Source of the DNA: Anisakis pegreffii
Lineage: Eukaryota > Nematoda > Chromadorea > Rhabditida > Anisakidae
DNA length: 64,000 bases
Assembly: GCA_035041965.1 (NCBI GenBank)
Contig: JAPYMA010000618.1
Span: 62,001-126,000 of the forward strand
Direction: 5' to 3'
A program made the translations under genes and the position numbers. How positions within the stretch are numbered: the first letter of the stretch is position 1; every line of letters starts with the position of its first letter. Below the pieces are notes generated by a model, which searched no databases, was not told the origin of the DNA, and worked only from the letters and a program-made list of their open reading frames with translations. Of the stretch, positions 11,910 through 24,874 are shown one piece after another.

Positions 11910-14366
11910 CTGAAAAACTTCTCGTTAATCATTTGCACATTTGAATCATTTGTTAGTTTTTTAGCATTGATGTTATTATCAGAGCAAGGAAAAGAATTCG
12001 AAGGCGAACAATCCTAACTGAATGGAATGATTTTCGCGGATATTCGAAAGAGCTAATTGAAATGAAGAAAAATTCTCAACAAACAAAATTCATAAGTGTT
12101 TCAAGAGAGAATGTTTCCGACAATCTATAAGTAACATCCTTTGCCGAATACTGTTTGTGATCTCTTTTATATGTTTTGGGTATTGCCTAAGGCTATTTGC
12201 ACAGTTTTGTTACATTCGTATATCTTTTGTAAAATATACCATTCATTTGGTAGTTCATTGATAAAACTCCATCTCGGTGAAGGTCATTCGAGAACAATGC
12301 GTATGTAAATGTACACCTATCATCTGTCTGATGATAACAAACGCATAAGGAGAACAACTACAAGAACAACACCGTTTAATTGTTGTTACGCAATTGTACG
12401 AAGACACAATTTGCGTTAGTGCAATGCGTGACAATTGAAACAGTGATAGGAGTTCATGAGAGGATCGTAAATCTCTTTTCATGTTAACATTGACAGAAGT
12501 GTGTTGGCGCAGCAATATTCTATTTGTTCTTAATTGGTGGAAGGAAGTATTTCTTTCAAATTATCTTCTCCTATAAAGAAACATTTCAAGTTTTCTCCCA
12601 GCCAAACGTTGATGTAAATTCCGATTCGTATAATTTCAGCTATAGGTTTACGTGAAAATATACTATTGTCACAGTGGTCCAGTAATTATCACAGTTGGTT
12701 TGATGTTTTGTTGATTTGAAAAGATTTATTTCTGGGTCATCATGACCGGTGTTTAGTGGTTAAGTTTGTTGAAACATGTAATATTTTTGCAAGTACGGTT
12801 TGGACTCGTGCTCAATTTCGATTTGTCAAGAATCATTCGATGTGACAGATGCTCTATTTCAGTGGATCATCAATGCATATCATCAATGAGGTTTTTGAGT
12901 GAAATGAAAACGGTCAGTGAAATAGGTCAGTTGGGAAATTACCGTAGTGATATGCTCTAGGAATATGGTTGTTTCACAAACATCCGTTATGCACTACATA
13001 ACCATAAAGTTTTGTTCAACACATTCGACAGAATGCCATCGATCTTTTAAAATTGCTCAAGCACTCAAATTCACCGACTTCAAATCACACATTGGCACAA
13101 ATAATCAAGAGTAGACGAGTTAGAGGATAAGATGAGCATTTCTCACAATTTGTCAGTTGAAATTGAAAATATTCACTATCAGACATTTTTGACTCACTGT
13201 ACTCATCGTCAATAAATAATGAACTTTGTTTATTGTTAGCTTTAATGTTCGTTGATTTGATATTTTTGCGATCAATTAATTTTAACGATGCCATTGTAAT
13301 ATTTAAATTATCTTAAAGAAATCAGTTCCGTTGTCTTGTATTGTGAGCTAGCGATTGCATCAGTCAACTACAATGTGATGAATAAAGTACATTCGAAGAC
13401 TTTTGTTGATTGAAATGTCTTGTGAGAATGAGTTAAACTCTCAAACATTGTTTCATTGCTTGATATGAAACTGTTCAAGTTCTAATGAGAGGCAAACACA
13501 AGACAGCTGGTGAAGGTTCATAAATGTTAGCAGCTGTGAGCATATCTTCATGGGAAGTGGCTTAAAGGCGGCAAGATCGACTGAGTTTCGATCAAGTCGA
13601 AATTTGGTAAAATTCTGATTGGGATCAGCGATCATTTCTGTTCCCGTTACATTAATAAATTTTTACCGATAAAATTCTAATCAAACATAAACTGCTGTTT
13701 CAATGAATTGTCGAAATTGATCACAATTTAATCGAAGTGAGGATCGAATCGTTCAGATTTCCAGGAATCATAAGGTCATGATTAGTGATTCGCCTCTAGC
13801 ATATGAAGTTCCTTCTAGTGAATTACCCATTTCAGGCATTTCAACAGCGCGCTCAGTGGAATTCAGTAATTTAGTATTTAATTGAGTCATCTACCATCAC
13901 ATAAGTTTTTTTTTTCGTCCATCGCCTATTCTACGTCCCTCAGTATTTCATCATTTTGTATTTTAGGTCTGTCTGTCATAAATCAGTACTGAGAATTCGT
14001 TCTGTTCCCTGTGCTGTTCCTCCCCATGTGAAAATTGATTTTAGAATTCAACCATTTTCAACTGAAAGTTCATCATTGTCGTCACAATTTTCATTTGGTG
14101 TGATGATATTTTGAGGGTAAATGTGACAATATCCTGGTGATTGAGGACGGACTGAAGTGTTCTTGACGATGCAATCATTTATTAAATGATTATTCATAGT
14201 GTCGATGGTGAGAGTTTTCCAGCGATGTTGACAGCGGTATCATATCTAAATTGTAAATTCAAGCGAAATCGATAACACTTCATGTTGACTTTTAACCAGT
14301 TCTACATTCTGCTACACATTCGAGCTTCGGGAATAGTGTTGGATCATCAGTGAACAAGTCTTTGTG
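11910..14366. other. Intergenic stretch between the cysteine-rich gene and the 7TM gene
   Basis: No supported gene. A minus-strand frame at 13294-13085 begins with a charged stretch (DDEYSESKMSDSEYF) and has a plausible donor (AAATT|GTGAGA), so it might be a first exon, but I found no partner exon. Other short frames look random. Confidence 0.4.
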
Positions 14367-17061
14367 ATGTCGTGGTCACCTGGAAAATGTGCTGGTCTCG
14401 GACTGCAGTGTCGTAAGTTTTGCTAAAAAGTTTCCTCTTTTTTACTCCTGATTGATCTCGCATCTTAAAGGAATCGGATGTTTTGAATCCTTCCTCGTTC
14501 ATGCTCAATCAACAGACTGTCGCATATTTGCAGCTCTCGTTTACTGTCGTTGTTGATATTTTGTAGTGACTAAACAAATGCTAATAAATATACTCGTGTT
14601 CCACGAGTGTTTATACTAGTTCAAGCACACTCTCTTATATTAACAGAATTATGAGAACCAGTTCAAGCGCATTCTCTTTCAGAATCCTTATTAACAGAAC
14701 TATCATAATTTAGAGAGAACACCCGAAAGAGTATGAAATCAAAAGACCTTAATATAGCTGTCAAATAGCATTTGGGACGAAATTTCAGCTAGTCTCCATC
14801 TTGACGAGGAACTGATAAAGCTGGCTGGAATGATTTTACGAGTGATGTTATCTTCGTTCGTCATCTACGTATCAGTAGTGAAAATACAATGGAAATCGCT
14901 GATGGTGTATATGCTGAACTTGTATGCAGTATGCTTGCTAAGTGATGCATTTGGTTATGTATTTGGAGTTCTATCAACAGTGAGCTTATATTACCAGGAT
15001 TTTGGAAAATGGTGGTGGTAAGACTTCTTCAGCCATCATATCAACACTTTTCATTATTTTCTCAGAGAGTCTAAGCATAATACGATACTGAATAAATTAG
15101 ACCTCATATTGATGTACCAATTAGTTTTCAAATTGTGGTTTCAAAGTAGATCTATAGACCGATTGAAGCAATGTATGAACGAATGCGTGTGATAAATGCA
15201 CAAAAATTAAACAGAAATCGAATGCTTGCCTGGTGACATCCAACGATACCTTAATGGATGGTTGCTCTCGAAGCGTAATCGAAAATTATGTAATTTGCAG
15301 TCGTCCAAACGTGGTCAATTTCCTAGGTGGAGTAATTAGTGTAGCAACGGCTGCGTCATTTCGTCTGCTCACGTTGTTTTTCATCTTCATTCTATATCTT
15401 ACTTACACGTCGTCAGCTTATTTTCGAAATCATTTTGCACAAAGATGAGTTATCTCTACTCTAGAACTACTTCAAATGGCTTTGTTAAGAATTTCGTGAT
15501 ATTTGACGTGCTTGAAACGACGCGCTCTTCTAGAGGAAATTCCTATGTTCTGGGTTAAAGGATCACATGATTAATAGCGATTTGTTCAATCCAAAATATT
15601 TTAAATTTTGACCTGAGACGGAGATCATGACACTCAAACGTAATCAAATTGATGCCAAACGTTGATCATTCTGTCTTTTACCTAAGCAAAAAATATCTCA
15701 ATTCTAGGAGCTGGATTCCGTATTATGTCGCTATTCACATATGCTCGTTCATATTTGGTATCCTGGACAACGCAACCGAATTTTATGCTATACAATCGAA
15801 TAATGATGTCCTTATTGACACTGACAATATCGTCACATCTGCTGTGTTGATTCTAATTTCAGCTGTCAGCTTCACGATCAGCATAAAGGTGAATCGTTAC
15901 AGATTAGATCACTGATTCCCCCACCAAATTCCTTTCAACATAAGCTCTCGCTTTCAGCAATCCTCGAAAATTTTCATTGTTATAATGAAATCATTCAGGC
16001 TTAGATCGTTTTGGTTCTGCCATTTCATATGAACATCGATTTCACAACTTCTCATCATATCGTATACCATTTTAGGCAATCTCAGCAGTGCGCTCTGCGC
16101 AATATACTAACTCAACATTCAATCGAGGCACCAATAATCGCGCAAAGTTGATCTCATTCATTGCTTATTGTGTACCTCTCAATATCTTCTCAGTTCCCAT
16201 TATAGGTAAACAATTTAATACCAATAAGAGAAAACTCACTTGTTCGGTACACTGCCTTCGAGCTTATCGTTTATCAAATAACTTTGCTGGCATCACAGAC
16301 ATTCGTTTTATGCGATGATATGCATTCCTGGAATGCTTTAACAAATTAACATCCTGTAAATGCTGTCATAGTTGAGGTTTATTAAATTTAATTAAATGTA
16401 ATTAACATCCTGAACTAGGTTGACATTTATTCATCGTCACAAATCTAATCTGTCTAAGCCGCTGACTACTGTAATTTTGCTGATTACTGTAAGCCCATCA
16501 CTAGTTGTCCTGCTCATTTCATCACTATGTGTCCACAATTCAAGGGCACACTATGCTCATTACCAGTAAATCGCAACGTAATTGTCAGCTCTTCGTTTCA
16601 GTGTATGTGTTTTCTGAGCTTTTGGAAATGTTCAACGGACCATCGGATATTATAACGGGAACGCTGCGCAAAATCTGTCTTATACTTGAATATCAGGTTT
16701 GAGAATCGATATCTTCTCACATTAGGAACAAAGTCAACCGCAAATTATCCAATTGTAAATATTACGAAAAACTTATTAAGATCAGCTTATCTTACAAAAG
16801 AAATAAAATTATTGAACTAGTAGCTAAATGAATGACCAACTCAGTAATTATTTCCATCGATTAGGTGCGGTTTGATCATCGATATTCACTATATTGATCT
16901 TCTATTTTCGATGAAAGTCGTTATCGGTAGTCATAAAATGTGATTTATCATTGCAGTTCCGAACCATCTTGGTCAGCTTATTTACACTCGCTGCTTTTCC
17001 AAGCTACAGACGTGCCACCCGAGAATTCCTCTCCTGGATGACTTGTAAATGCTGTTTCTGA
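14367..17061 (+). CDS. Seven-transmembrane receptor-like protein (nematode serpentine type), about 309 aa
   Basis: Seven exons: 14367-14412, 14789-15017, 15301-15444, 15708-15888, 16076-16205, 16602-16696 and 16957-17061 (TGA). Phases agree at every junction and the sum is 310 codons. Seven hydrophobic segments follow in order, near LAGMILRVMLSSFVIYVSVV, LMVYMLNLYAVCLLSDAFGY, the WWCRPNV-to-ILYLTY stretch, IPYYVAIHICSFIFGIL, TSAVLILISAVSFTISIK, LISFIAYCVPLNIFSVPII and FRTILVSLFTLAAF. The tail PSYRRATREF is the kind seen after TM7 in nematode chemoreceptors. Cys after WW at the start of TM3 fits the conserved GPCR cysteine. A probable trans-splice acceptor (ATCATCAG) lies 16 nt before the ATG. 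Oddity: the donor after exon 3 reads CAAAG|ATGAGT, not GT; reading on gives an immediate stop. The gene is therefore either a rare AT-AG intron user or a recent pseudogene. The ligand is unknown. Confidence 0.75.
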
Positions 17062-18532
17062 TGGAGAGAAGAGTAAAATGATTGCGAAAATTGGATAAGG
17101 AGAGCAGAGTTATCAGTGATCAGTATGGTGGTATCTTACGCTTGTTCAAGACGAGATTTTCGTTGTGAGATAAATTGTGTCAGAAGTGCTACTGAATTAC
17201 AAAATAATGTAATCCATTATGGAAGAATGATGGCGCAAGCGATCCATTATTATGATTGAGTTGATTTTATCAGTGCACATCGATCAACGTGCCATCGTTT
17301 TTCATGAAGATATGGACGAACTGAATTGGTGTGCTTAATGTGAGACTGTTAGCTGTTGAATGAAACTCAATAATGAATTGTTTCATTACTTGCATTGAAA
17401 GTGGTGCGAATAAAGGTGAACTCTGATGTGATGAACACATGAGGAAGATGAGCTTCTTGTCGAATGTGCCTACAGGCAAAATGGTTAAGTAACAGGTTTA
17501 CTCAGAAGGGAGGTGAATCAGCCTCAATGTTAGAATTCAAAGAACTTTTCACAATGTTGTCGTGAGTAAACATTCTCCAAAAATTTCTCATTCTTATAGT
17601 AAAGTCCGATTCAGAAACTTGGTTAAAGATAAAATTCTTGCAAATCGGCCTTTCAGTGTATCTAATCGTATCTAATCGTAAATACAACGGAGGATTGTGA
17701 AGGAAAATTTATCTCGATCATAATCTTAGACAATTCAAATAACGTATCCATTGATAACACATACACATACTGCAATACTTAGGTAAAATCGGCTCTTACA
17801 ACTTCATCGGTTGATACGATCCCATATGGTTTCTTCCTGAATGACAATGCTATGATGCTGTTCAGATTGTTAAGTACGATTACGGTATTCTTTCCGCAAA
17901 TTTACTCACAAAATTTTCAATGCGCCGATAATCGAGGTCACACATATATACGCAAAAAGTATTTATGAAGATAATAGTAATATTACGACAATAATAATAA
18001 CTGGTTTTGGTAACCTGTTAAACCGTTGTTTGATGGAGAATTATCGATGCATTGAGCGAAATATCGCAATTTTAGACACTTTTTTTCTTGAAGCACCGAA
18101 GTTTCACGACATAAAAAGCAGGAAAATGATGAATGAGTCTCATTTGTTCAAAGAGACTTGTGCGAATTAATTTGGTTGAATTGTGCAATTGTTAGCAACA
18201 CGATTATCATCAATTTGGACTGAATTTTTCATTTAATCCATGTTTATCATCGTTGCATTTTCAACGTGTTTAGATGGAATCCTTAGTGGCAGGTGGTAAA
18301 CGATATGCGCTTTTAAAACTGTCGCATACTTTAAATGACATGTGTTGACAGGCATAATGATCATCAGATCATTTGTGAAAAAACGAGAACGAAAAAATAG
18401 GAAACATACGAGCGTTTTTCAAACGTTATAAAAGTTTTGTGAGTGAATACTGCTGCCTATCGTTGTTCCAGTCTGTTACCTAGCGATTCATCAGGTGCGT
18501 TCATTTCAGAGGTGTATTTTTTCTTCCAGGGA
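17062..18532. other. Intergenic stretch, nothing recognised
   Basis: Between the 7TM gene and the SXP/RAL-2 gene. Short frames on both strands carry no recognisable motif or consistent splice sites. The last 20 bases contain a pyrimidine tract ending in TTCTTCCAG, which serves the next gene. Confidence 0.45.
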
Positions 18533-19214
18533 ATGCATCCCTATTCTCTGATTGTTGAACTACTCTTCGCATTAATAGGTTTTGGTGCATCACATGAGGC
18601 ACCAGCAAAAAATACGGTAACATCCAAAGATGCTACCAAGATAACATTGCCGAATTGCGAGGTAAAAGCGACAAGCCCACCAAGAGTGACAGCTGCAGAA
18701 GAATTTCTCGAGATCATCTCAATGAGAAACAAAACGGTCGATGAGATCGAAAAGCAATTCCGAGCTTGGGCCGACAAACAAGGTGGCGATGTTAAGGTGA
18801 ATGAGTCATCAGGATAAAAGCTTTAGAAGGGTAACAATTTCAATGTGTGGAAGACAGTTCGTGATGATTTCCCATTTGCGATACAGTTTGCTTTTGCTTT
18901 TTTGGCTGCGATATCGCTTGATATTCTCACGAAAATGGAATTGGTTTCAGGAAAACTATAACAAGGCTGCAGCTAAGCTTGCTGAGATTGTTCATGCTGT
19001 AGATGAGGTCGCAGAAAGCTCAGCGCTGGAAGCGCATGGTAGAGCTGCCTTCGACAACATTGAAGATCTGTTGATGAACAGAAACGAAACGATCGCTGAA
19101 GAAATTAGAACAATTACGGATTACGTGAAACAGTTAGCCAACGAGACAAGCCGTGAAATGCGTGAATTTATTCAGAACGAAAAGGCGAAGATTAATGAAA
19201 AGATTGAACATTGA
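18533..19214 (+). CDS. SXP/RAL-2 family (DUF148) secreted protein, 175 aa
   Basis: Two exons, 18533-18796 and 18951-19214 (TGA), joined in phase 0 across a 154-nt intron; both coding parts are 264 nt. The N terminus MHPYSLIVELLFALIGFGAS is a signal peptide. The mature protein has a Thr/Pro/Ser linker, then the DUF148 core: VTAAEEFLEIISMRNKTVDE through KQFRAWADKQGGD, then ENYNKAAAKLAEI and a long helical tail ending in EKAKINEKIEH. Length matches the family. SXP/RAL-2 proteins are nematode-specific and secreted or surface-associated; several are immunodominant antigens, and a divalent-metal-binding role has been proposed, but the biochemical function is not settled. The start is chosen because a TTCTTCCAG acceptor lies two bases before the ATG codon. 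The gene stands alone between two receptor-like genes. Confidence 0.9.
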
Positions 19215-19507
19215 AAATTTTTGGTGCATTTCGTCTGAATTGCGTTCGCAGTGAACCAAATGAATCTTCACTTCAATTTTCTCTGCATGATGCACTGAAA
19301 TGTTCACGCTAACAATATTCGGGTTTCTAAGAGATAACAAAAAATTTTGAAGTTTTTTTTTTCGATCAGCGATCCAAAAACACGCTCCAGACAGGGGTCT
19401 CTAAGCTGAGCGTTGAATGCTCTGGGGAAAGATTTTGTGCTACTTCGTTGGACGACATTCTTGAACAACACGAGTATGACCAAAACGTTCCACAGATGTG
19501 GGCAGAC

Positions 19508-19585
19508 TAGGGCTTGCAAAGTCCCGACGATTTTTCAATCCCGGGATCGGGATTTAATCCCTGGATCAATTTTTGATCCCGGGAC
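19508..19585. mobile_element. Probable terminal fragment of a hAT-type DNA transposon
   Basis: The stretch opens with TAGGGCTTGCAAAGTCCCGA and then carries nested palindromic TCCCGGGATCGGGATTT and GATCCCGGGA blocks. Ends of this style (C/TAGGG-TTG-C-AAA-TCCCG followed by CCCGGGAT) are common at hAT elements in invertebrates. I see no matching inverted end nearby and no transposase, so this is a relic or a solo end. The local GC content is far above its surroundings. Confidence 0.45.
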
Positions 19586-20481
19586 ATTTCTGAGGTGATT
19601 GTTTTACTGCAAGTTGTTCATTTTGCTCAACTTTTGGAGAATTCAAACAGTGGAGATTCGTAGCCATCAAAATTGTATGATCGGTACAATTTTCGTTGTT
19701 ATTTGAAGTATCATTGCTATATCCAATGTAATCATTGATGCATTGTCGTCAAGTATTTCAATGAACTTATAACATCATAACATTCACCACTGAATCTTTC
19801 AACATTTATTAAACTTTTTAAAAAGTAATTTCAAAATGAATTTATCAGATAAAGTTCATCTTATCACTAAATTGTGTGTTTTGCCATTTGATCATTCTTG
19901 TTGATTTTGTGCAAGCTCACCGAAGATACGATATGTCTTCAACAGATCCTGTCGTTGATCTTCTTGATGAGTTGTTGATAATTTCAACAATTTATCAAGC
20001 TTAATGAGATTTTCAACAGCATTCAGAAAACTCATTTATGCAGAAGGACTCCTAAGCGCGTTCTTGATTGCTGTTCAGCTCAGCAATTTTCAGCATATAT
20101 CATCACTCAGACGTTGGATTTTGCTGATGTGAACAACGGTTTGATCAACTTCTTAAATGAGTACAGCTCCGCTATGGAATTCGAAGTAAATCCTCATGAG
20201 TCTGATAAAGGCAGCGCTTTCTAGTTCGCTTCTCCGCAATAATGGAAGGGCACATAGTCCCCCTCCCTCATCCGTCGTACGAGGCCAGAAATTCCTGACA
20301 TTCAGTAGCCCGTTTTCATTGGAGGTCATAAGTCACCGCCTCTGCCTTCAACTGTATCATTGTTCTGGATCGTTTTTTTGCTAATATATTGTGTTATGCA
20401 ACTGTACAGCGATTTATTCATTCATTGTAGTTTCATGGAAATTGACAATAAATTCAAGAGTGTTTCACAAAATTAATCAAA
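19586..20481. other. Low-content stretch beside the hAT-like end; includes one copy of a 29-bp dispersed repeat
   Basis: A + frame of about 80 codons at 19980-20223 (contains FADVNNGLINFLNEYSSAM, ends TAG) could be degraded transposase, but I cannot tie it to a family. The sequence AGGTCATAAGTCACCGCCTC plus nine more bases at 20323-20351 recurs exactly at 26197-26225. Together with the CCCCCTCCCTC-rich lead-in this suggests another mobile-element end. Confidence 0.35.
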
Positions 20482-23219
20482 TCACATGTACGTACGCATC
20501 GGTCCTCCAGTCGCTGCAACGATTGATTTCTTTGGTCGAGTGTGACAGACAGTCGTCGATATGGTTCGTTCAGAAACGTAGACTTTTGCAATTTTGCAGC
20601 ATTGCAAAATCGACAAAGTTGTATTGCGATATTGTTTGAAGGCTAGTATTGTGCAAATGGTGAGCACGATTGAACGACACTGAAACAGTTTTGATCTGAG
20701 AATTGCTTGTGAAATGGAGGGACTCAAGAATTTACCGATTGCTTGTGTGATCAGCGTGAACACTGACAAAGAACCTCGGGTAGCAACTTTGAACTGCTTG
20801 AAAATCACATTTTGGTTGAGTTCTGATGTTTAGAAAGAGTTTTTGTTCATCAAAAATTGCAACGAACTGCAAAAGAAACTTACGGCAATGAAGCGATCTT
20901 CCAATAGTTTAGATTCTCTATAAATAGGAAAAAACCAGCTATGTACGAAGCTTCTCGCTGCGAACGATACAAAAACAGAACCAATGCAATACACTAGAAA
21001 AAGATGACGATTATGCCTGAACACACCACCTGACGAGCTTTTCGCTCATAACTTATCAGAACATATCGCTCAGAAATCACTATGTCAACTTGAAAATTCA
21101 TTAATGCCATTATTTTGTTCCTTATTTGTTGTGCACAGACTTTACTGGAACAGCAAAAATGCAGACTTTGAAGCGATAAAAGTTCGAATTAATTTGAGTA
21201 TTTTGTGATGATCTTGCAATTATTCAATAGAATAATGAAAGATGGTATGTTAATGTTCACGTATTGAGGCGATATTCATAATCGATGGTGGAATGGAGTA
21301 GACAATCAAGGCGATTAAGCGTTTTCGACTGTATTCATTGACAGTTTGGTTTGTGTTTTCATTTCTGAACATCGCTGTTAACGTCTGCAATGTTATTTAT
21401 CATCATGATCATTACTCTCATTATCATTTGTATTTGATTGTGTCTGATTCCAATGATACTTCATCGTTTACCCCCCCCCCTGCACTGCACTGCACTTGCA
21501 TTATGCTGTGGTACTCTTCTAGTTCATTTCAGGTTTACCTATGGCTCGATTTCTTTTGACACCAGCATAGAAACTTCGACAAACACTTGCTTCTTTATTT
21601 ATCATCAAAACACAGAGTTATATATTGAGATATTGTTATGCACGTACTATTATTATATTGTTGACATCAATGCATTGTTGTTTTGTTTCATTAAATTTCA
21701 CTGAGTTACGGTGATGTGCGATGTGCAATGAACGATTGAAAACTTTGGTGAATTAGTCAAGAAAAGCAGCTAAATCGTTCCTCTGAAATCACTGACATCG
21801 GAATTTCAGAAATTCTATACGTTCTGAGCTGTACAACAATTGATTTTATGTTCAACTCACCATTAGAAATGTTACAAGAGTCAGCAAACTGAGGGTTACG
21901 TTTGAAATCTGAAAAATGAACAATGTGAAAAAACTACAAATCGCTCGAGAAATGTTTGAATGAATATTTCGCTCAGCAACATCGCTCATAATCATGAGAT
22001 AATGAATTCAATTGTAACTAACCTCCACAATATAATAGATGGAATTGATGAATGTCACCACAAAAGCACCGTCGTTTTCTACTGACCATGGCTTATAGAT
22101 GCAAATAATTGACATGATTGATAATGTGTGCCCAACAAGATGTCCACCAAAGAACAGAAGACTGCATCGTCTTAACAGGGCATAAAATTAGTGAATCAGC
22201 TGTTATTTGATGAGATCGAAGCAAAATGAGTGCGATTTTCAGTCAGAAAACGACCTGAGTGTCAATAGCAACGTTAATTTCACAAAAACAGTTAAAGGGA
22301 CGAAAATGATCGAAGCGCCCAATTTGATACACGACTGGCTATTAGCTTCAACTGGAACAATCGCTGCTCGAAGAATGAGCTAAGCGGACAACGACAAATT
22401 GTCAATTGAGGACTTGACACGATTGTTGGAAGTTGAATCGATGATCGCAGAACAACGAACCGACTATCGAAATAGATCTGATATTTGATTGGGAATGTGT
22501 AGCACGTGAACATCAGTGATATTAACAAATTAATGAAAATTTTGTATTCGTATGAGACGAGGAAGCGAAAATAACGAATGATGAACACGAAAACTGTTCT
22601 CCTGAAAGAAAAATCAAAAATTTTGATCAAAATTGAGAACCACTGAATCCTCACATTTGGATCGCAAACAGTCTTCCCGGTGGAATGAGACAAAAGTTTT
22701 AGCAAAATCCCCACTTCCCCTACCGGAGTTCAGTTAATTTCCCTCTTTTGATCTCTTTATAAGATTTCATTAGTCTCACACGTATGAATTATCAGGAATG
22801 TGTCACTTACTGTTGCCATATTGGCCGATTCGAGAGATATGTGTATGATAAATAGGCGAACTGTGTGAGATTGAACGGCACAAACGGGGTAAACATATGA
22901 ATTGTATAAACTTTGAACAGGTCATTTGATTTGAACGATAACGATAGAGCGAGTATGTAGGCGCATGATAGTAAACTTAGCAGGCAAACCATTGCTCTTA
23001 TTACGAATACGCCCGTACTGAAGGAACCTGAAATGTGGTATATCAATGATGCAGGCTGAATACTATAATTATCAAATGAGCCCATGGAACTCGTGAGATA
23101 TGCGTTGATCTCTTCGTTTAGGTTGGAATGTGAGGATTTCAATATCTGGACGACTCCAAAAACTCACCACAGTCCCAAGAATCAATTCTATCACAGTACA
23201 GTGCTGATGAATTTGACAT
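20482..23219 (-). CDS. Multi-pass membrane protein, receptor-like (second 7TM-type gene)
   Basis: Minus-strand exons that join in phase: 23219-23168, 23027-22811, 22601-22421, 22379-22255, 22170-22023, 21908-21861, 20993-20884, and a last exon 20679-20482 (TGA). The join between the last two needs a short exon I could not fix with certainty (about 20.75-20.8 kb). The start MSNSSALYCDRIDSWDCG resembles the short cysteine-containing first exon of the 14.4-kb gene. Hydrophobic segments include VFVIRAMVCLLSLLSCAYIL, KIFINLLISLMFTCYTFPI, LGASIIFVPLTVFVKLTLLL, VTLSLLTLVTFLM and SIVLTICTILAFKQYR. That last segment aligns with the final helix of the other gene (TILVSLFTLAAFPSYR). I infer a divergent member of the same receptor-like family with a longer tail. 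One intron is only 41 nt (weak donor ATC|GTGTCA). Function unknown. Confidence 0.6.
21471..21496. repeat. Poly-C tract followed by TGCAC repeats
   Basis: Ten C residues, then a short array of TGCAC units. It lies in the intron between the sixth and seventh exons of the minus-strand membrane gene. Confidence 0.85.
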
Positions 23220-24840
23220 CGATGAACGTTTGAATGAACCAACTTGTGGAACGAAATGGGATACAATTCAGAATCTGAAGTGCAGATTGTACACTTATGA
23301 AACAGAAACTTCGACAAACACTACCCGAATGAGCAAACTGGGTGTCTAAGCTAACATGAATGAATGTGAAGAATTTTATATCTTTATTTTTATTTCGTTG
23401 GAAACCGACAGCATTGAATGAAATGAATGAACAATTTGCTTGAGAATATTTGTATCTATCAATGAGAATCGGTTACGATCTGATAGAAAATGTTATGAAT
23501 GAATTAGTGTGAATAGATCGTAAAAAACAGCACAGTTCTGCATTCAGAAGAACTACTTGAAAGCCTTCAACTTTACTTTCTCAGCGCGCATTTTCCCACG
23601 TTCGTCAATGTTGAGAATTCACATCAAAAATCTTCTTTTTATTGACTGTATTTTGCTAAATCTTGTGCTGAATCACCAAAGTTGAAGAACCTTTTTTGAG
23701 CTTTATCTCGGGAAATTTGTACTGATGAAGTTTAGAAAATGAAACGACTGATTGAAAACAGATGACATGATCAGTGATCCGCTGCATGGTTTGAATAAAC
23801 ATCCTAGTGAGAATACCGGAAGTGATGACTCGATCCATAATTTATAAATTTAATAGTTATCGCAATTAAATTAAAAGTTACATTTTAAATTAAAAATATC
23901 TCAGCTGTCACTGTATCACGCAATGAAACTTTGTTGAAAGTTTGCTTGATCCATTGCAAAGTTACGCTGTACCAGTTATATTTAACGAAAACTTAATCTG
24001 AGACCAGCATTCACATCTGAACCAGCCAACACCAGCCAGTTCTCTTTTATCTTATTTTGCTAGTGTACACGTTGCTTATTTATCAGTCATAATGCCTCGT
24101 TCATGTGATTGTTTTTATTTCTATATTCTAAGATCCCAATGAGCAGATCTCGAGTGGTGAGAGCAATCTCATAGCGTACTGTATTTATTCTGTTGAATAT
24201 ATTTCCTGGTTAAGAAACGTGAACATATTACAGACCAAGCATTTTAATGTCTTGATATACAGCTTGTATAAAGTTCCCACTTTGCTTTACATGATCAGAC
24301 TAACATTGGCTGCGAACAGTACTGCGTAGGCTAGAATACCCTCTTCCAAAACCCAGAATAGGTTTCCCGTGGCTTTTAGTTTTTTTAATAGTTTTTTTAA
24401 ATCTTACTTTTTAATGCTTTCAACTAGGATGAAATCAACTAACGATGCAAATACACGATTTATACCTTCACTCTCATATGTATGTACTTTGTGCTGCAAA
24501 CGAAGTAAGCGATTTCTAAACGGTCAACTTTGATAATGAATTATTCGTTCGTTCAGTTCATGCTTGTGTTTCTCATGTGTTGCATGCATGCATGTTTCGT
24601 ATTTCTTGATTACGAAATGTTTTCGAATTAACTGTTTTTGTTTAATTATTTTTTATCTATGTCAATCAGGTTGATTGTAAGCGTGATTTATAGCGTTTTT
24701 GTGATATATTAATGAATGAACCGTTTCGAACAGTTAAAATTCAGCGAATTCTCGAAGAGTTGGTTTTTAATATGAATTATTAGCTTTTTTGTCATTTTGA
24801 TGTATTCCTTGGACATATAATAGTCTTGACTATTCATCAA
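23220..24840. other. AT-rich intergenic stretch
   Basis: No supported gene or RNA. It contains a GCATGCATGCATG run near 24.59 kb. A minus-strand frame at 23838-23656 has no recognisable motif or splice context. Confidence 0.45.
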
Positions 24841-24874
24841 ATGTGTGGTAACAGCCATTCGCTTTAACTCAGCC

